Shown here: piece after piece, positions 52,740-62,734 of the stretch
How positions within the stretch are numbered: position 1 is the first letter of the stretch
How the letters are laid out: each line of letters opens with the position of its first letter
NCBI GenBank assembly: GCA_030445275.1
Contig: JAUCSE010000062.1
Location: 1-64,000, forward strand
Direction of reading: 5' to 3'
Origin: Mucilaginibacter sp.
GTDB lineage: Bacteria; Bacteroidota; Bacteroidia; Sphingobacteriales; Sphingobacteriaceae
DNA length: 64,000 bases
Made by a program: the position numbers and the translations under genes
Notes under the pieces: model-generated
Seen by the model: the letters and a program-made list of their open reading frames with translations, nothing else
Told to the model about the DNA's origin: nothing
Database searches by the model: none

Positions 52740-55529
52740 TTAATTACTATGCTTAAACCCTTGCTGTAAAGTATACACAAAGTGATATGTACCTGAACCT
52801 ACAGACATCTGTTCATCTGTCCCTACTTTTTGAATATTGGTAATTTCCTTTTCGGTATTAATATTCACACCACCTTCTGTGATTGAGTCTGATACCGACG
52901 GCAATATCACCTGGGCTGTAGTATTTGGAGGTACAATAACATCTAGTGTAAATATACCATTATCAATACTCCATGCTGATTTTATCTTGCCATATAAAGT
53001 TTCCAGCTCCGCCCGTGCGCTGGTCAGTTTTTTGCCGGGGTGCGGGGCTATAATTATTTTATGAAATCCAGGTCCGCTTTCGTCAGTATTGATACCTGCA
53101 ATTACCCGGTACATCCAATCGCCAATGGCTCCATAGGCATAATGGTTAAAAGAATTCATTCCCGGATCTTCAAAACTGCCATCAGGCTTAATACCATCCC
53201 ATCGCTCCCAAATAGTGGTAGCGCCGTTTTTAACAGGATACAGCCATGACGGATATGATTCCTTCATGAGCAGATCATAAGCAATATCGGTATGCCCAAA
53301 GCGACTTAATACATGACAGATATAAGGAGTGCCTAAAAATCCAGTAGTAATGTGTTCATCATAATCCTGAATATTACTCACCAGTCTTTTTGCAGCCGAT
53401 TCTCTCAAATTCTCGGGCAGTAAATCAAAATTCAAGGCCAGTACGTAGGAAGTCTGCGTACCTGATATCATACGCCCATTAGGAGTAACGTATTCACCTT
53501 GAAAAGCTTTTTTTATATTGTTCAATAACTCCGTATACTTTTGCACATCGTCTGTCTTGCCCAGTATTTTTGCTGCATTGATCAATAACTGCGTCGAATA
53601 AGCATAAAAAGCTTGAGCTATCAGGTTTTTATCTGTAAGGGCGGCTCCATCTTCATAATTGGTACCAGCGTAAAACAGCCAATCGCCAAAGTGGTTACCG
53701 GTATCCCACAAATAATTGCGACTGTGAACTTGTATATACCCCACCCAGGCCTTCATACTTTCGTACTGCTGCTGTAGTACCTGTTTATCACCATAAGCCA
53801 GGTAAATATTCCAGGGGGCAATAGTGGCTACATCACTCCAACCTGATGCCGCTGCCGAAACACTATCAAGCACGTTGGGGATTACATAAGGTACTGCTCC
53901 ATCCTTATGCTGATCGGCCGACAGGTCTTTTAACCATTTGGTAAAAAATCCGGCTACATCCATATTAAAGGTAGCGGTGCGGCAAAACGCCTGTGCATCA
54001 CCCGTCCACCCCATGCGTTCATCGCGCTGTGGACAATCGGTAGGTACATCAATAAAGTTCCCTTTTTGTCCCCATTGTATATTATGCTGCAACTGGTTTA
54101 TCAGCGGGTTTGAAGTTGAAAACTGGCCGGTTTGCGCCATATCTGAATAAAGGGCGTAAGCAGCCACATTGGTTGAATCAAGCGGCCCGCTATATCCCTC
54201 CACCTTCAAGAAACGAAAGCCCTGGAATGTAAAATGCGGCTCGTAGGTTTCAACACTATCATCTTTAAAAACGTAAGTGATCTCCTGCTTGGCAGTACGC
54301 AGGTTTTTGGTATAAAAATTACCTTTCTGATCAAGCACCTCGGCATGGAAAAGTCTTATGGTATCTCCTGCTTTTGCCTTTAATTTAAATTGTACCCAAC
54401 CTACCAGGTTCTGGCCAAAATCAACTACTCTTTCGCCCGCAGGTGTGGTAAATACCTTGAGCGGCAGAAACTTTTCATGTTTTTTTACCGTTGGCCCGCT
54501 GGTTGCTATCAGGTTGTTTTTGATACTTTCATCGGTTTTTACGGTATCCCAGGTTAGGTCACGATAGGTGGGGGTTGTCCAGCCGGGTTTATTTTTACGG
54601 GCATCATAAACTTCGCCATCAAAAAAAGATGATGAACGGATAGGTCCATAAGCTACCTTCCAGCTTTGGTCTGATGTAATGATCTGGCGTTTGCCATTGG
54701 TATAAACCACTTCAAGCTGACAAAGTAAGGCCAGTTTTTTACCATACACATCTTTTCTACGGTTATAGGTATAACCACGGTACCAGCCATCACCAATAGT
54801 TACTCCTACAGCGTTATCTCCCTTTTTCAGGCTTGAAGTAACATCATATACCTGGTATTGTATTCTTTTATTGTAGCTTGTCCATCCGGGAGCGAAATAA
54901 TCATTCCCAACCCGTTTACCATTTAGCTCTGCTTCAAACACACCGTGAGCGGTTATGTATAAATGAGCTGCACGTATCTTATGATCTAACTTAAAAGCCT
55001 TGCGAAACATAGGGCTCGGGCCACCAGTAGTATCAGATACATAATTATCCTGTATCCATTTAGCCGTCCAGTCTTCGGGTTTAAGCAAACCCATTTTCCA
55101 GAAGTTCACCATACTCCAGGGCGTTACCTGGTTCTTATTATTCCAAACCCTAACTTGCCAGTAACATTTTTCGCGCGATGACAACATAGGCCCGCCATAG
55201 TATACATGTACCGACTGATCAGACAATACCTTGCCCGATGTCCAGGTAACATCTTTACCTTTTGTTAATGATACCGCATTAGTACCAACCCGTATCTCAT
55301 ACGCGGTTTGCAGGATGTTTCTGTCCTGGGTTATCAATTTCCAGCTCAAACGCGGATTAGCTGCATCAACAGCTATAGGATTAATTTTATATTCACATAT
55401 CAGGTTATCTACCCTGAAGTTAACAGGCATAGTTGGGGCTTGTGCAAAGCCCTGTTGGTGTAAAAAAAATAATATAACGATACTAAAGCATACCTTTTTA
55501 AGCATACCCTTTTTTGCTATGTAATTCAT
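52740..55529 (-). CDS. GH78 alpha-L-rhamnosidase
   Basis: A 929-residue secreted GH78 enzyme (signal ending GFAQA). Bac_rhamnosid_N-type beta domains occupy ~35-450 (WTAKWIQDNYVSDTTGG; GDNAVGVTIGDGWYRGYTYN). The alpha/alpha barrel holds DCPQRDERMGWTGDAQ with the acidic catalytic cluster, and TTIWERWDG with the proposed base Glu. FNHYAYGAIGDWMYRVIAGI precedes the C-terminal beta domain. It releases terminal alpha-L-rhamnose with inversion. It is the first enzyme gene of PUL2, 148 bp after susD and beyond a strong hairpin. Confidence 0.92.
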   Translation of the reverse strand: MNYIAKKGMLKKVCFSIVILFFLHQQGFAQAPTMPVNFRVDNLICEYKINPIAVDAANPRLSWKLITQDRNILQTAYEIRVGTNAVSLTKGKDVTWTSGKVLSDQSVHVYYGGPMLSSREKCYWQVRVWNNKNQVTPWSMVNFWKMGLLKPEDWTAKWIQDNYVSDTTGGPSPMFRKAFKLDHKIRAAHLYITAHGVFEAELNGKRVGNDYFAPGWTSYNKRIQYQVYDVTSSLKKGDNAVGVTIGDGWYRGYTYNRRKDVYGKKLALLCQLEVVYTNGKRQIITSDQSWKVAYGPIRSSSFFDGEVYDARKNKPGWTTPTYRDLTWDTVKTDESIKNNLIATSGPTVKKHEKFLPLKVFTTPAGERVVDFGQNLVGWVQFKLKAKAGDTIRLFHAEVLDQKGNFYTKNLRTAKQEITYVFKDDSVETYEPHFTFQGFRFLKVEGYSGPLDSTNVAAYALYSDMAQTGQFSTSNPLINQLQHNIQWGQKGNFIDVPTDCPQRDERMGWTGDAQAFCRTATFNMDVAGFFTKWLKDLSADQHKDGAVPYVIPNVLDSVSAAASGWSDVATIAPWNIYLAYGDKQVLQQQYESMKAWVGYIQVHSRNYLWDTGNHFGDWLFYAGTNYEDGAALTDKNLIAQAFYAYSTQLLINAAKILGKTDDVQKYTELLNNIKKAFQGEYVTPNGRMISGTQTSYVLALNFDLLPENLRESAAKRLVSNIQDYDEHITTGFLGTPYICHVLSRFGHTDIAYDLLMKESYPSWLYPVKNGATTIWERWDGIKPDGSFEDPGMNSFNHYAYGAIGDWMYRVIAGINTDESGPGFHKIIIAPHPGKKLTSARAELETLYGKIKSAWSIDNGIFTLDVIVPPNTTAQVILPSVSDSITEGGVNINTEKEITNIQKVGTDEQMSVGSGTYHFVYTLQQGFKHSN

Positions 55530-55634
55530 GCTATTAAAGTATAGCTTTTAGAACGATTTTGTTTGTGCATACAACACTTTTTTAAACTAATAAAGCTAAA
55601 TACGATTCATTTGTTACAATATAAGCTATAAACG

Positions 55635-55671
55635 TATAGTGACCCTGTTAAAGTTTTACAGGGTCACTATA
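55635..55671 (-). terminator. Hairpin between susD and the enzyme genes of PUL2
   Basis: TATAGTGACCCTGT (55635-55648) pairs exactly with ACAGGGTCACTATA (55658-55671) over a 9-nt loop, starting 6 nt after the susD stop on the operon strand. Same placement as the hairpin of PUL1. Confidence 0.7.
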
Positions 55672-55677
55672 TATCAA

Positions 55678-57174
55678 TTAATGTTCCAAATTCTCCTGGC
55701 TTAACGGATATGGAAAAAGCAGTTTAATGTTAGTGTATGCAGCCGAATTAATAGTCCAAAGATCTTTTTTAATTGCCTTTTCCCTGGCTCCATGGGCGAT
55801 CATTACCGTAGTAGCCTTTCCTGTACGCAACAGGTCAAACCAACGGTGATTTTCGAAGCTTAATTCAATTTGCCTTTCGTGTGCTACGGCTGCACGAAAA
55901 TCCTCCTGTGAGGCCACATTCAAGGCAGGATCAGCATTACCTAACGTTTTATCCTTTAATCCCGCGCGTTCCCTAACCTGGTTTAAATATCTGAAAGCAT
56001 CACCCCCACCTGAAAAGCCCTGTTCGTTCAAACATTCGGCCAGCATCAGGTAAACATCAGCATATCTGTAAACTGGGAAATTATTGCCGGTTATTCCTTT
56101 AACGGTGGCTTTGCTTTGGTATTTTTTTATAAAAGGCATGGTTACGCCATACTCGTCAGATTTAAAGGTTTCATTAACAGAGGCCGCTCTGCGTTTATCG
56201 TTAGGCTCGTAGGCATCCATCAGATCCTGGGTTGGTATGTTCCAGCCATTTTGGGCGCTGTTAGGGATATTCCATCCGGTTATCGAATCATCATATACAT
56301 CCCAGGGAACAAAAGTGTCAATAAAATCGCTCCCTAAACCATTGGGCCCTTCAATGTACTGGATTTCAAATATTGATTCAGGTCCATTCTCTTTGTTAAT
56401 ATCAAAATTATCCGCGTAGTTAGCGTTCAGCTGGTAAACGTTTGATGATACTACACTGCGCAGTAACGGTATGGCCTGGTCAAATTTTTTCTGGGTCATA
56501 TACACTTCGGCAAGCATCGTTTGAGCAGTACCTTTTGTTACCCGGCCTTTGTTACCAGTACCTGTATACTGAACGGGCAATTTAGCTATCGCGACCTGTG
56601 CATCAGCAATAATAGCTGCATATACTGCTTCCACATCAGCTTTGGTTGCTACTTTAAAGGCTTCACTTACTGAGCTCACTTCTTTAAGCACCAATGGAAC
56701 CCGACCAAACATACGTACGGTGTTAAAATAATTAAAAGCCCTTAAAAAGCTAGCTTGTCCGGCAATAGTATCCGCGACGGCTGGATTCAGTTTAGCCGCC
56801 GGTAAACGATCTAAAATAACATTACACCTGCCTATATCTGTAAAACTGGACACCAAGAATGAATTAACCATGTCATTCGTATTGATATCCCTAAATTCAT
56901 CTATTTCCTCTTTATTAGTGCCAGAACGGTCATTGGGGTTAAATTCATAAGAGGTATTGTCTGATCGCATTTCGCCTAACGCCCAAAACGTGCCATTATA
57001 CAGGCCCTGCAAAGGTGCATAAGCCGCATTAACAGCTTGTGTAAATTGAGCAGGGGTTTTATAAAAGTTTTCTGTGTTTTGTGTACTGGTAGGCTGAAGA
57101 CTGAGGTAATCCTTTTTACAAGCGGTTATAGCAACCACGGCAAAGATTAGCAAAAGATATATGTATTTTTTCAT
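55678..57174 (-). CDS. SusD/RagB-type surface glycan-binding lipoprotein (PUL2)
   Basis: A 498-residue SusD-like lipoprotein (signal ending ITACKK). FLRAFNYFNTVRMFGRVPLV is the TPR hallmark. FPVYRYADVYLMLAECLNEQ and LSFENHRWFDLLRTGKA are typical RagB/SusD C-terminal segments. It forms the glycan-binding lid of the SusC channel on the cell surface. It follows susC after 41 bp. It is shorter than the PUL1 SusD and clearly not a recent copy of it. Confidence 0.93.
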   Translation of the reverse strand: MKKYIYLLLIFAVVAITACKKDYLSLQPTSTQNTENFYKTPAQFTQAVNAAYAPLQGLYNGTFWALGEMRSDNTSYEFNPNDRSGTNKEEIDEFRDINTNDMVNSFLVSSFTDIGRCNVILDRLPAAKLNPAVADTIAGQASFLRAFNYFNTVRMFGRVPLVLKEVSSVSEAFKVATKADVEAVYAAIIADAQVAIAKLPVQYTGTGNKGRVTKGTAQTMLAEVYMTQKKFDQAIPLLRSVVSSNVYQLNANYADNFDINKENGPESIFEIQYIEGPNGLGSDFIDTFVPWDVYDDSITGWNIPNSAQNGWNIPTQDLMDAYEPNDKRRAASVNETFKSDEYGVTMPFIKKYQSKATVKGITGNNFPVYRYADVYLMLAECLNEQGFSGGGDAFRYLNQVRERAGLKDKTLGNADPALNVASQEDFRAAVAHERQIELSFENHRWFDLLRTGKATTVMIAHGAREKAIKKDLWTINSAAYTNIKLLFPYPLSQENLEH

Positions 57175-57215
57175 GATTTTTATTATTATAGTTTGATCAC
57201 TTTAGTTGTCATTAA

Positions 57216-60200
57216 TTAAAATGTAACATTACAGCCTACTGTATAAACAGCAGAAACCGGGTAACCCGTAAAATTGATATTAGGAGATAATGAACGATTA
57301 CCCAATTGCCCCTCAATACCCACTTCAGGATTACCTCCTTTATAACCGGTGATCAGGATAGCGTTTTGCGCACTAAAATAAACCCTGAAATTTTTGCTGA
57401 ACTTGGTTTTAAAGTTGTACCCCAGGTCGATATTTTTTATCATGAGGTAAGAATTGTTTTCAACCCAATACGAAGGGTAATAATCACGGGCCAGGTTAGT
57501 ATTTGAAACAGTTGTGGGTAATAAACCCGCCCCGGGCTGACTTGGAGAGCGCCAGCGTTGCATTACAGATTGTTCAACATTAAAAACCCCGTCAAGATTG
57601 GTAGTAAACTGTTTATACATATCAAATACGTGGCCACCCACCGAACCTGCCGAAATGATATTCAGATCAAAGTTTTTATAAGAAAAATGGTTATTAAAGC
57701 CAAAGGTGAATTTAGGCCAGGGGTTACCTATAATGGTTTGATCTTTACCGTCAATTACCCCATCGCCATTTACATCTTTATAACGGATATTACCAATTTG
57801 CTCCCCATCAAAATGTGGATATTTATCCAGTTCGGCTTGGTTCTGGAATATACCTTCAAAAATATAGCCGTAAAACTGCCCCAGAGGCACCCCCACTTTA
57901 GTGATACTGGTTGGATTATCATTTGGGGGAGCATCATATATATATGGGGTGGCGCCCAGATCAAGTACTTTATTACGGTTAAATGATATATTAAGATCGG
58001 TTGACCAGTTAAACCCGCTTCCAATAATATTTTTTGTGGTTAGTGTAAACTCCCATCCGCGGTTACGCACATTACCAACGTTTGTTAACGCATTAGCGTA
58101 GCCGGATGCTATTGGAACCGGGATAAACTGCAGCATATTTTGCGTGTAGCGGTTATAGTATTCGGCAATTAAATAAATACGGCCTTTAAGCAATGACAGG
58201 TCCAAACCTATGTCCAGCTGTTTTGTGGTTTCCCATCCAAGCTCAGTATTACCTAACTGATCGGTTACGGAGGCACCGGGTGCAAGCCCGCCTCCAAACG
58301 TATAATTGTACTGACTAACCCTTGGTATATAATCATAATTGGCCACGTTGTTATTGCCCGCAAGCCCGTAACTGGCTGTGAATTTTAACTGATCAATAAA
58401 TGATGTCTTAGGGAAAAATGATTCGTCGGATATGCGCCAGCCTCCCGATATAGATGGGAAAGTACCCCACCTGTGCCCGGGTGCAAACCGTGATGAACCA
58501 TCTCGCCTGATCGATGCACTCAGCAAGTATTTATCTTTGTACGCATAATTTACCCTTGCTATCAATGATAATAAGCGCCATTCCTCGTCAAAATTATTAT
58601 CCAGCGGTGCCGTGATGATCGTTCCGGCACCTACTGACTGGACAACATCATCAGGATATCCTGTTGCAAAAGTATACCTGTTATGAATGGTTTCCTGCTG
58701 TATAGAATAATCGGCCAGGGCAGTTAGGGTGTGGTTACCCCATGTTTTTTTATAGTTAACGGAGTTTTCGTTGAGCCAGTTAAGTGAGTTGGCCGATGTG
58801 GCAGAGCCTATAGCCTTTTGCTCATTCCCAGTTTTATTAGGGTTGTTAAATCCGCCGAGAAATGAGGGCCTGAAATAATCTTGTGATTTGGTTTGATAGT
58901 CGACCCCAAAAGTTGATCTAACAGTTAAACCTGGCAGCACTTGCCAATCTACATAAGTATTGGCAAGGGCCCGAAACTCGTTACGTTTATTGGTTGTATT
59001 CACCAATTCGCTTACCGGATTGGCATTTTGAAATGTACCGGGCGAGCCTACGACATTGGTATAGGAACCATCGGGTTGTTTTACCGGCACCAGAGGGCTT
59101 TCGAGATAGGCTTGGCTTAATACGGCCGAAAGAAAATGTCCATCGGTTTCCTGCAAATTTCTTAAGCTATATGTTGGTGCAACACTAAGGCCTACAGTTA
59201 CATTTTTAAATACATCGGCATCCATATTTGCTTTTATGGAATATCTTTTAAAACCGGTATTGAGCACTGTACCCTGCTGATCAAAATATCCCATTGAAAA
59301 CAGCGACCTTACCTTTTCGGTACCGTTTGAAACCGTAACATCATAGTTTTGCATGGGTGCAACACGGGTAACCGCGTCAAACCAATCGGTACCCTTACCA
59401 AGCGCCTGCGGATTTTTGTATGCATCGGGTATAGGGTCATTTGTGCCATTAATCGCGTTAGCATCTTGTATAGCTTCTGTACGCCACTGTGCAAATTCAG
59501 ATGCCGTCATCATTTTAAGTTTGGTTTTGGGCAATACGGTTTGGATACCTGTAGAAGTATTTACAGTAACCGTCGATTCACCTTTTTTAGCTCTTTTAGT
59601 GGTTATTAATATAACCCCATTTGACCCACGCGAACCATATATAGCGGTGGAAGCCGCGTCTTTTAACACGCTGATATTTTCAATATCATCGGGATTAATG
59701 GTGCTTAAAGGATTTGAATACTGATCAAAGCCCGGCGAAATTGGAAATCCATCAACAACGTATAATGGATCATCACCCGCACCCACAGATCCAGCACCAC
59801 GGATGTTGATGGACACGCCACCACCCGGGGTACCGGTTACCTGGTTTACGGTAACACCAGCAAGTTGCCCGGCAAGTTTCAGATCAACACTAGCTGCCTT
59901 GATCTCCTTTATATTTGACATTTTTACAGTGCCTATAGCACCCGTCACATTTTTTCTTTCCTGGTTACCGTAACCTACCACCACTACTTCGTTCAGCTGG
60001 GTATGATCGTCCTCTAATACAACATCAATAGTGGTTCTTTTATTTACTGGCTCCTCTTTGGTTTTAAAACCAACAAACGTAAACACCAATACGGCATTAT
60101 CCTCTGCCTGCAACGTAAACTTACCATCGGTACCGGTAATTGCTCCAATACTTGTCCCTTTTATTTTCACGTTAACACCGGGTAGGGGTTGGTTTTGTGC

Positions 60201-60383
60201 ATCCTTTACCTGTCCGGTTATGGTTATGGGCACAGGAATTTTTTTAGGAAAACCCTTAGCGCTAAGCTGCAAACAGCCGATAATTACAAATAGGATTGCT
60301 AATTTTAAGATTAAAAACGGTTTTGGGGTTGATGTTCGGGGCACGTATAATACCCTCCCCTTAAGGTTAAAGTTTAATTGCAT
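57216..60383 (-). CDS. SusC/RagA TonB-dependent transporter without STN domain (PUL2)
   Basis: A 1055-residue outer-membrane transporter. I place the start at 60383 (MQLNFNLKGRVLYVPRTSTP); an upstream ATG at 60434 adds 17 residues. ILKLAILFVIIGCLQLSAKG is the signal region. The carboxypeptidase-like domain (ITGQVKDAQNQPLPGVNVKI) follows directly, then LNEVVVVGYGN and the plug ISVLKDAASTAIYGSRGSNG. No STN domain is present, so it should not signal through FecR. Imports the oligosaccharides released by the PUL2 surface enzymes. No regulator gene lies next to it in the window. Confidence 0.93.
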   Translation of the reverse strand: MQLNFNLKGRVLYVPRTSTPKPFLILKLAILFVIIGCLQLSAKGFPKKIPVPITITGQVKDAQNQPLPGVNVKIKGTSIGAITGTDGKFTLQAEDNAVLVFTFVGFKTKEEPVNKRTTIDVVLEDDHTQLNEVVVVGYGNQERKNVTGAIGTVKMSNIKEIKAASVDLKLAGQLAGVTVNQVTGTPGGGVSINIRGAGSVGAGDDPLYVVDGFPISPGFDQYSNPLSTINPDDIENISVLKDAASTAIYGSRGSNGVILITTKRAKKGESTVTVNTSTGIQTVLPKTKLKMMTASEFAQWRTEAIQDANAINGTNDPIPDAYKNPQALGKGTDWFDAVTRVAPMQNYDVTVSNGTEKVRSLFSMGYFDQQGTVLNTGFKRYSIKANMDADVFKNVTVGLSVAPTYSLRNLQETDGHFLSAVLSQAYLESPLVPVKQPDGSYTNVVGSPGTFQNANPVSELVNTTNKRNEFRALANTYVDWQVLPGLTVRSTFGVDYQTKSQDYFRPSFLGGFNNPNKTGNEQKAIGSATSANSLNWLNENSVNYKKTWGNHTLTALADYSIQQETIHNRYTFATGYPDDVVQSVGAGTIITAPLDNNFDEEWRLLSLIARVNYAYKDKYLLSASIRRDGSSRFAPGHRWGTFPSISGGWRISDESFFPKTSFIDQLKFTASYGLAGNNNVANYDYIPRVSQYNYTFGGGLAPGASVTDQLGNTELGWETTKQLDIGLDLSLLKGRIYLIAEYYNRYTQNMLQFIPVPIASGYANALTNVGNVRNRGWEFTLTTKNIIGSGFNWSTDLNISFNRNKVLDLGATPYIYDAPPNDNPTSITKVGVPLGQFYGYIFEGIFQNQAELDKYPHFDGEQIGNIRYKDVNGDGVIDGKDQTIIGNPWPKFTFGFNNHFSYKNFDLNIISAGSVGGHVFDMYKQFTTNLDGVFNVEQSVMQRWRSPSQPGAGLLPTTVSNTNLARDYYPSYWVENNSYLMIKNIDLGYNFKTKFSKNFRVYFSAQNAILITGYKGGNPEVGIEGQLGNRSLSPNINFTGYPVSAVYTVGCNVTF

Positions 60384-60943
60384 AACTAGTTGTGTTTGGT
60401 TAATGTATCTGTTAGTTAAACTCAGCAGGCCCAATTCAGATCTTCTGCTCTAAAAGTGTGGTACACTTCCGGCTTTTTTAAGGGACAAGCGATAAGATGT
60501 TGTATTATTGGTTTTGTTGTTTTTTGCTCATAGTTTTTATTTCGGTTTGGTTTATGTTAAAAAAGAGCCTGCAACTATTACCGCAGCTGATACTGATTTG
60601 CACATACAGCAAATTAGCTGTACAACAAACAGTTATCAGATTCAACAAAATATATTGGGATTGGTTGTATTAAATTGAAATAAATTTAATTTTAACTTAA
60701 ACAGCACTACAAATAAGCAAATTCGGTTAAGAAAGCAGCTGATAATTCAATGCCTTACATTTTCTAAAATGAGTTCCACAATGGTTCGCTTTATACAGCT
60801 TTAAATAATCGAACCTATTGGCTTGAGTGGTTTCTCATCTATCAATTCTCTGGTAAAGGCCATTACAATATAAAATTTATAAAATAATTTAAATTGTATG
60901 TTTATAATATGGATATTTAATAAAACCTCAATAACCTATTATC
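60384..60943. other. Intergenic region upstream of PUL2
   Basis: 560 bp of AT-rich DNA between the PUL2 SusC start and the divergent serine hydrolase gene. It must hold the PUL2 promoter, but I could not find a clean TAnnTTTG box on the minus strand. No gene, RNA or repeat recognised. Confidence 0.5.
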
Positions 60944-62641
60944 ATGCAAAATGGAATAAAACGATTATTAATTATTTTGATATTAATAACCACGGTTATA
61001 AATACAGCTAATGCTCAGGCTCTATCTGATTCCATGATTAACAAAATAGATCAGCTTTTTAAAAAATGGGACAAGCCTAATACCCCAGGATGTGTTGTTG
61101 GTATAGTAAGAAATGATTCGCTGATCTATTCAAAAGGATATGGCCTAGCTAATTTGGAAAACAATATAGCTAATACTCCACAAAGTATTTATTATATGGC
61201 CTCCATATCAAAGCAGTTTACAGCTTATGCCATTACCTTATTGGCCAGACAGGGAAAACTTAAAATTGACGACGACATCCATCAATACCTTCCGTGGATG
61301 GCTGATTTTGGTAAAAAGATCACCATTAGAAATTTGCTTAATCATACCAGCGGTATCAGGGATGACATCAACCTGATGGCTATTTTAGGGATCGGGCCTG
61401 ATGGTATGCTTACCCAAACCCAGGCGCTTAAAATATTAAAAGGTCAGCGCACGCTCAATTTCCCTCCCGGCGAAATGTTCTCCTATTCCAATTCGAACTA
61501 TGTATTACTGGCCGAGATTGTAAAGGTGGCCAGCAGCCAAAACTTTCGATCATTTACTAATGATGCCATTTTTAAGCCGTTGGGTATGACCAATACCCGT
61601 TTTATCGATGATAACCGCGAGGTAGTAAAGAATAGGGTGCCATCATATAACAAGACTGGGCCAAATACTTTTAAAAATAATTATCAGAATATTTATACAC
61701 TTGGTGATGGGGGGCTGTTTACGAACCTGACCGATATGGCGCATTGGATAATGAATTTTTATAATCCAAAAGCCGGGGACGCTAAGGACATAATACAATT
61801 AACGGAGAAAGGTAAGCTAAACAGTGGCAAAGAGATCAGCTATGCGCGTGGTATTAATGTAGATAGTGCCCGGGGATGGAAAATATTTGCTCACAATGGT
61901 GCTTTAGCGGCCTACAATACAATGGTTGCCATTTATCCGGATCTTAAAACCGGTTTTATTGTTTTTGGTAATGGTGGTGATAACGAGATCTATTCAAAAC
62001 CAACTCAACTGGCTGAATTACTTATTCCAGATATACGAAAAAATACGGTTCCTGCCGCTGCGAAAAGAGATTCCGCTATTGCCCAATTAAAGGACCCGGA
62101 TAGTTTTAAGCAATTTGAAGGTAATTATATAAGCGACAATGGCTATAGGACAAAATTTTCAATAGCTAAAGGTAAATTGTGGGTAAATAAGGATAACCTT
62201 TTGATCAATGAATCAGGAAATACATTTTCCCTGTTCGCTGACCCTACTGCTACAAAATACATTTTCAGTAATAATAAAACAGGCGCAACTGCCGAATTGC
62301 AAAGTCGTTATTTAGATAGACCTAGTCACCTTGTAAAATATTCAAATGATGCTACCTTATCTGATAAATTCCTGCAAACTTACATAGGCACCTATTATAG
62401 CCCTGAGTTGGATTGTACTTATTACATCAGGTTAAAAGATCATTATTTATATTTTGCAAACAACCTGCATGCCGATGCTACAATAACCATGCTCGGGCCA
62501 AATGACTTATCGGGCAACAACAGCCCCCTGGATCATGTATCAGTTATTAGAGAAAAAGGTAAGATCATTGGTTTTGAACTTAACAGTGGGTCGCTTATGC
62601 ATTTACGATTCAATAAAATAGCTGAAGAGCCCGGATTATAA
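60944..62641 (+). CDS. Class C beta-lactamase-type serine hydrolase
   Basis: A 565-residue secreted penicillin-binding-protein-like hydrolase (signal ending ANAQA). YMASISKQFTAYAIT carries the SxxK motif (Ser and Lys of SISK). FSYSNSNYVLLAEI carries YxN, and FAHNGALAAY stands where KTG-like HxG occurs in esterase-type members. The ~150-residue C-terminal extension is beta-rich. Such proteins act as D-aminopeptidases, esterases or peptidoglycan hydrolases; true beta-lactamase activity is uncommon in this subgroup. Monocistronic, with a strong terminator after it. Confidence 0.85.
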   Translation: MQNGIKRLLIILILITTVINTANAQALSDSMINKIDQLFKKWDKPNTPGCVVGIVRNDSLIYSKGYGLANLENNIANTPQSIYYMASISKQFTAYAITLLARQGKLKIDDDIHQYLPWMADFGKKITIRNLLNHTSGIRDDINLMAILGIGPDGMLTQTQALKILKGQRTLNFPPGEMFSYSNSNYVLLAEIVKVASSQNFRSFTNDAIFKPLGMTNTRFIDDNREVVKNRVPSYNKTGPNTFKNNYQNIYTLGDGGLFTNLTDMAHWIMNFYNPKAGDAKDIIQLTEKGKLNSGKEISYARGINVDSARGWKIFAHNGALAAYNTMVAIYPDLKTGFIVFGNGGDNEIYSKPTQLAELLIPDIRKNTVPAAAKRDSAIAQLKDPDSFKQFEGNYISDNGYRTKFSIAKGKLWVNKDNLLINESGNTFSLFADPTATKYIFSNNKTGATAELQSRYLDRPSHLVKYSNDATLSDKFLQTYIGTYYSPELDCTYYIRLKDHYLYFANNLHADATITMLGPNDLSGNNSPLDHVSVIREKGKIIGFELNSGSLMHLRFNKIAEEPGL

Positions 62642-62669
62642 AAGATATCACCAATGTTTTTATCGACAC

Positions 62670-62705
62670 AAATAAAAGAGCCATTTTTCAATGGCTCTTT
62701 TATTT
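62670..62705. terminator. Bidirectional terminator between convergent genes
   Basis: AAATAAAAGAGCCATT (62670-62685) pairs perfectly with AATGGCTCTTTTATTT (62690-62705), 4-nt loop, with A- and T-rich arms that serve both strands. Confidence 0.9.
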
Positions 62706-62734
62706 AAATATTCACTCTCCAAAATTGAGGTACA

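Noticed and set aside
35741..60383. PUL1 and PUL2 as a recent duplication
   Set aside because: SusC differs in length and STN content, SusD differs in length and sequence, and the enzyme sets do not overlap.
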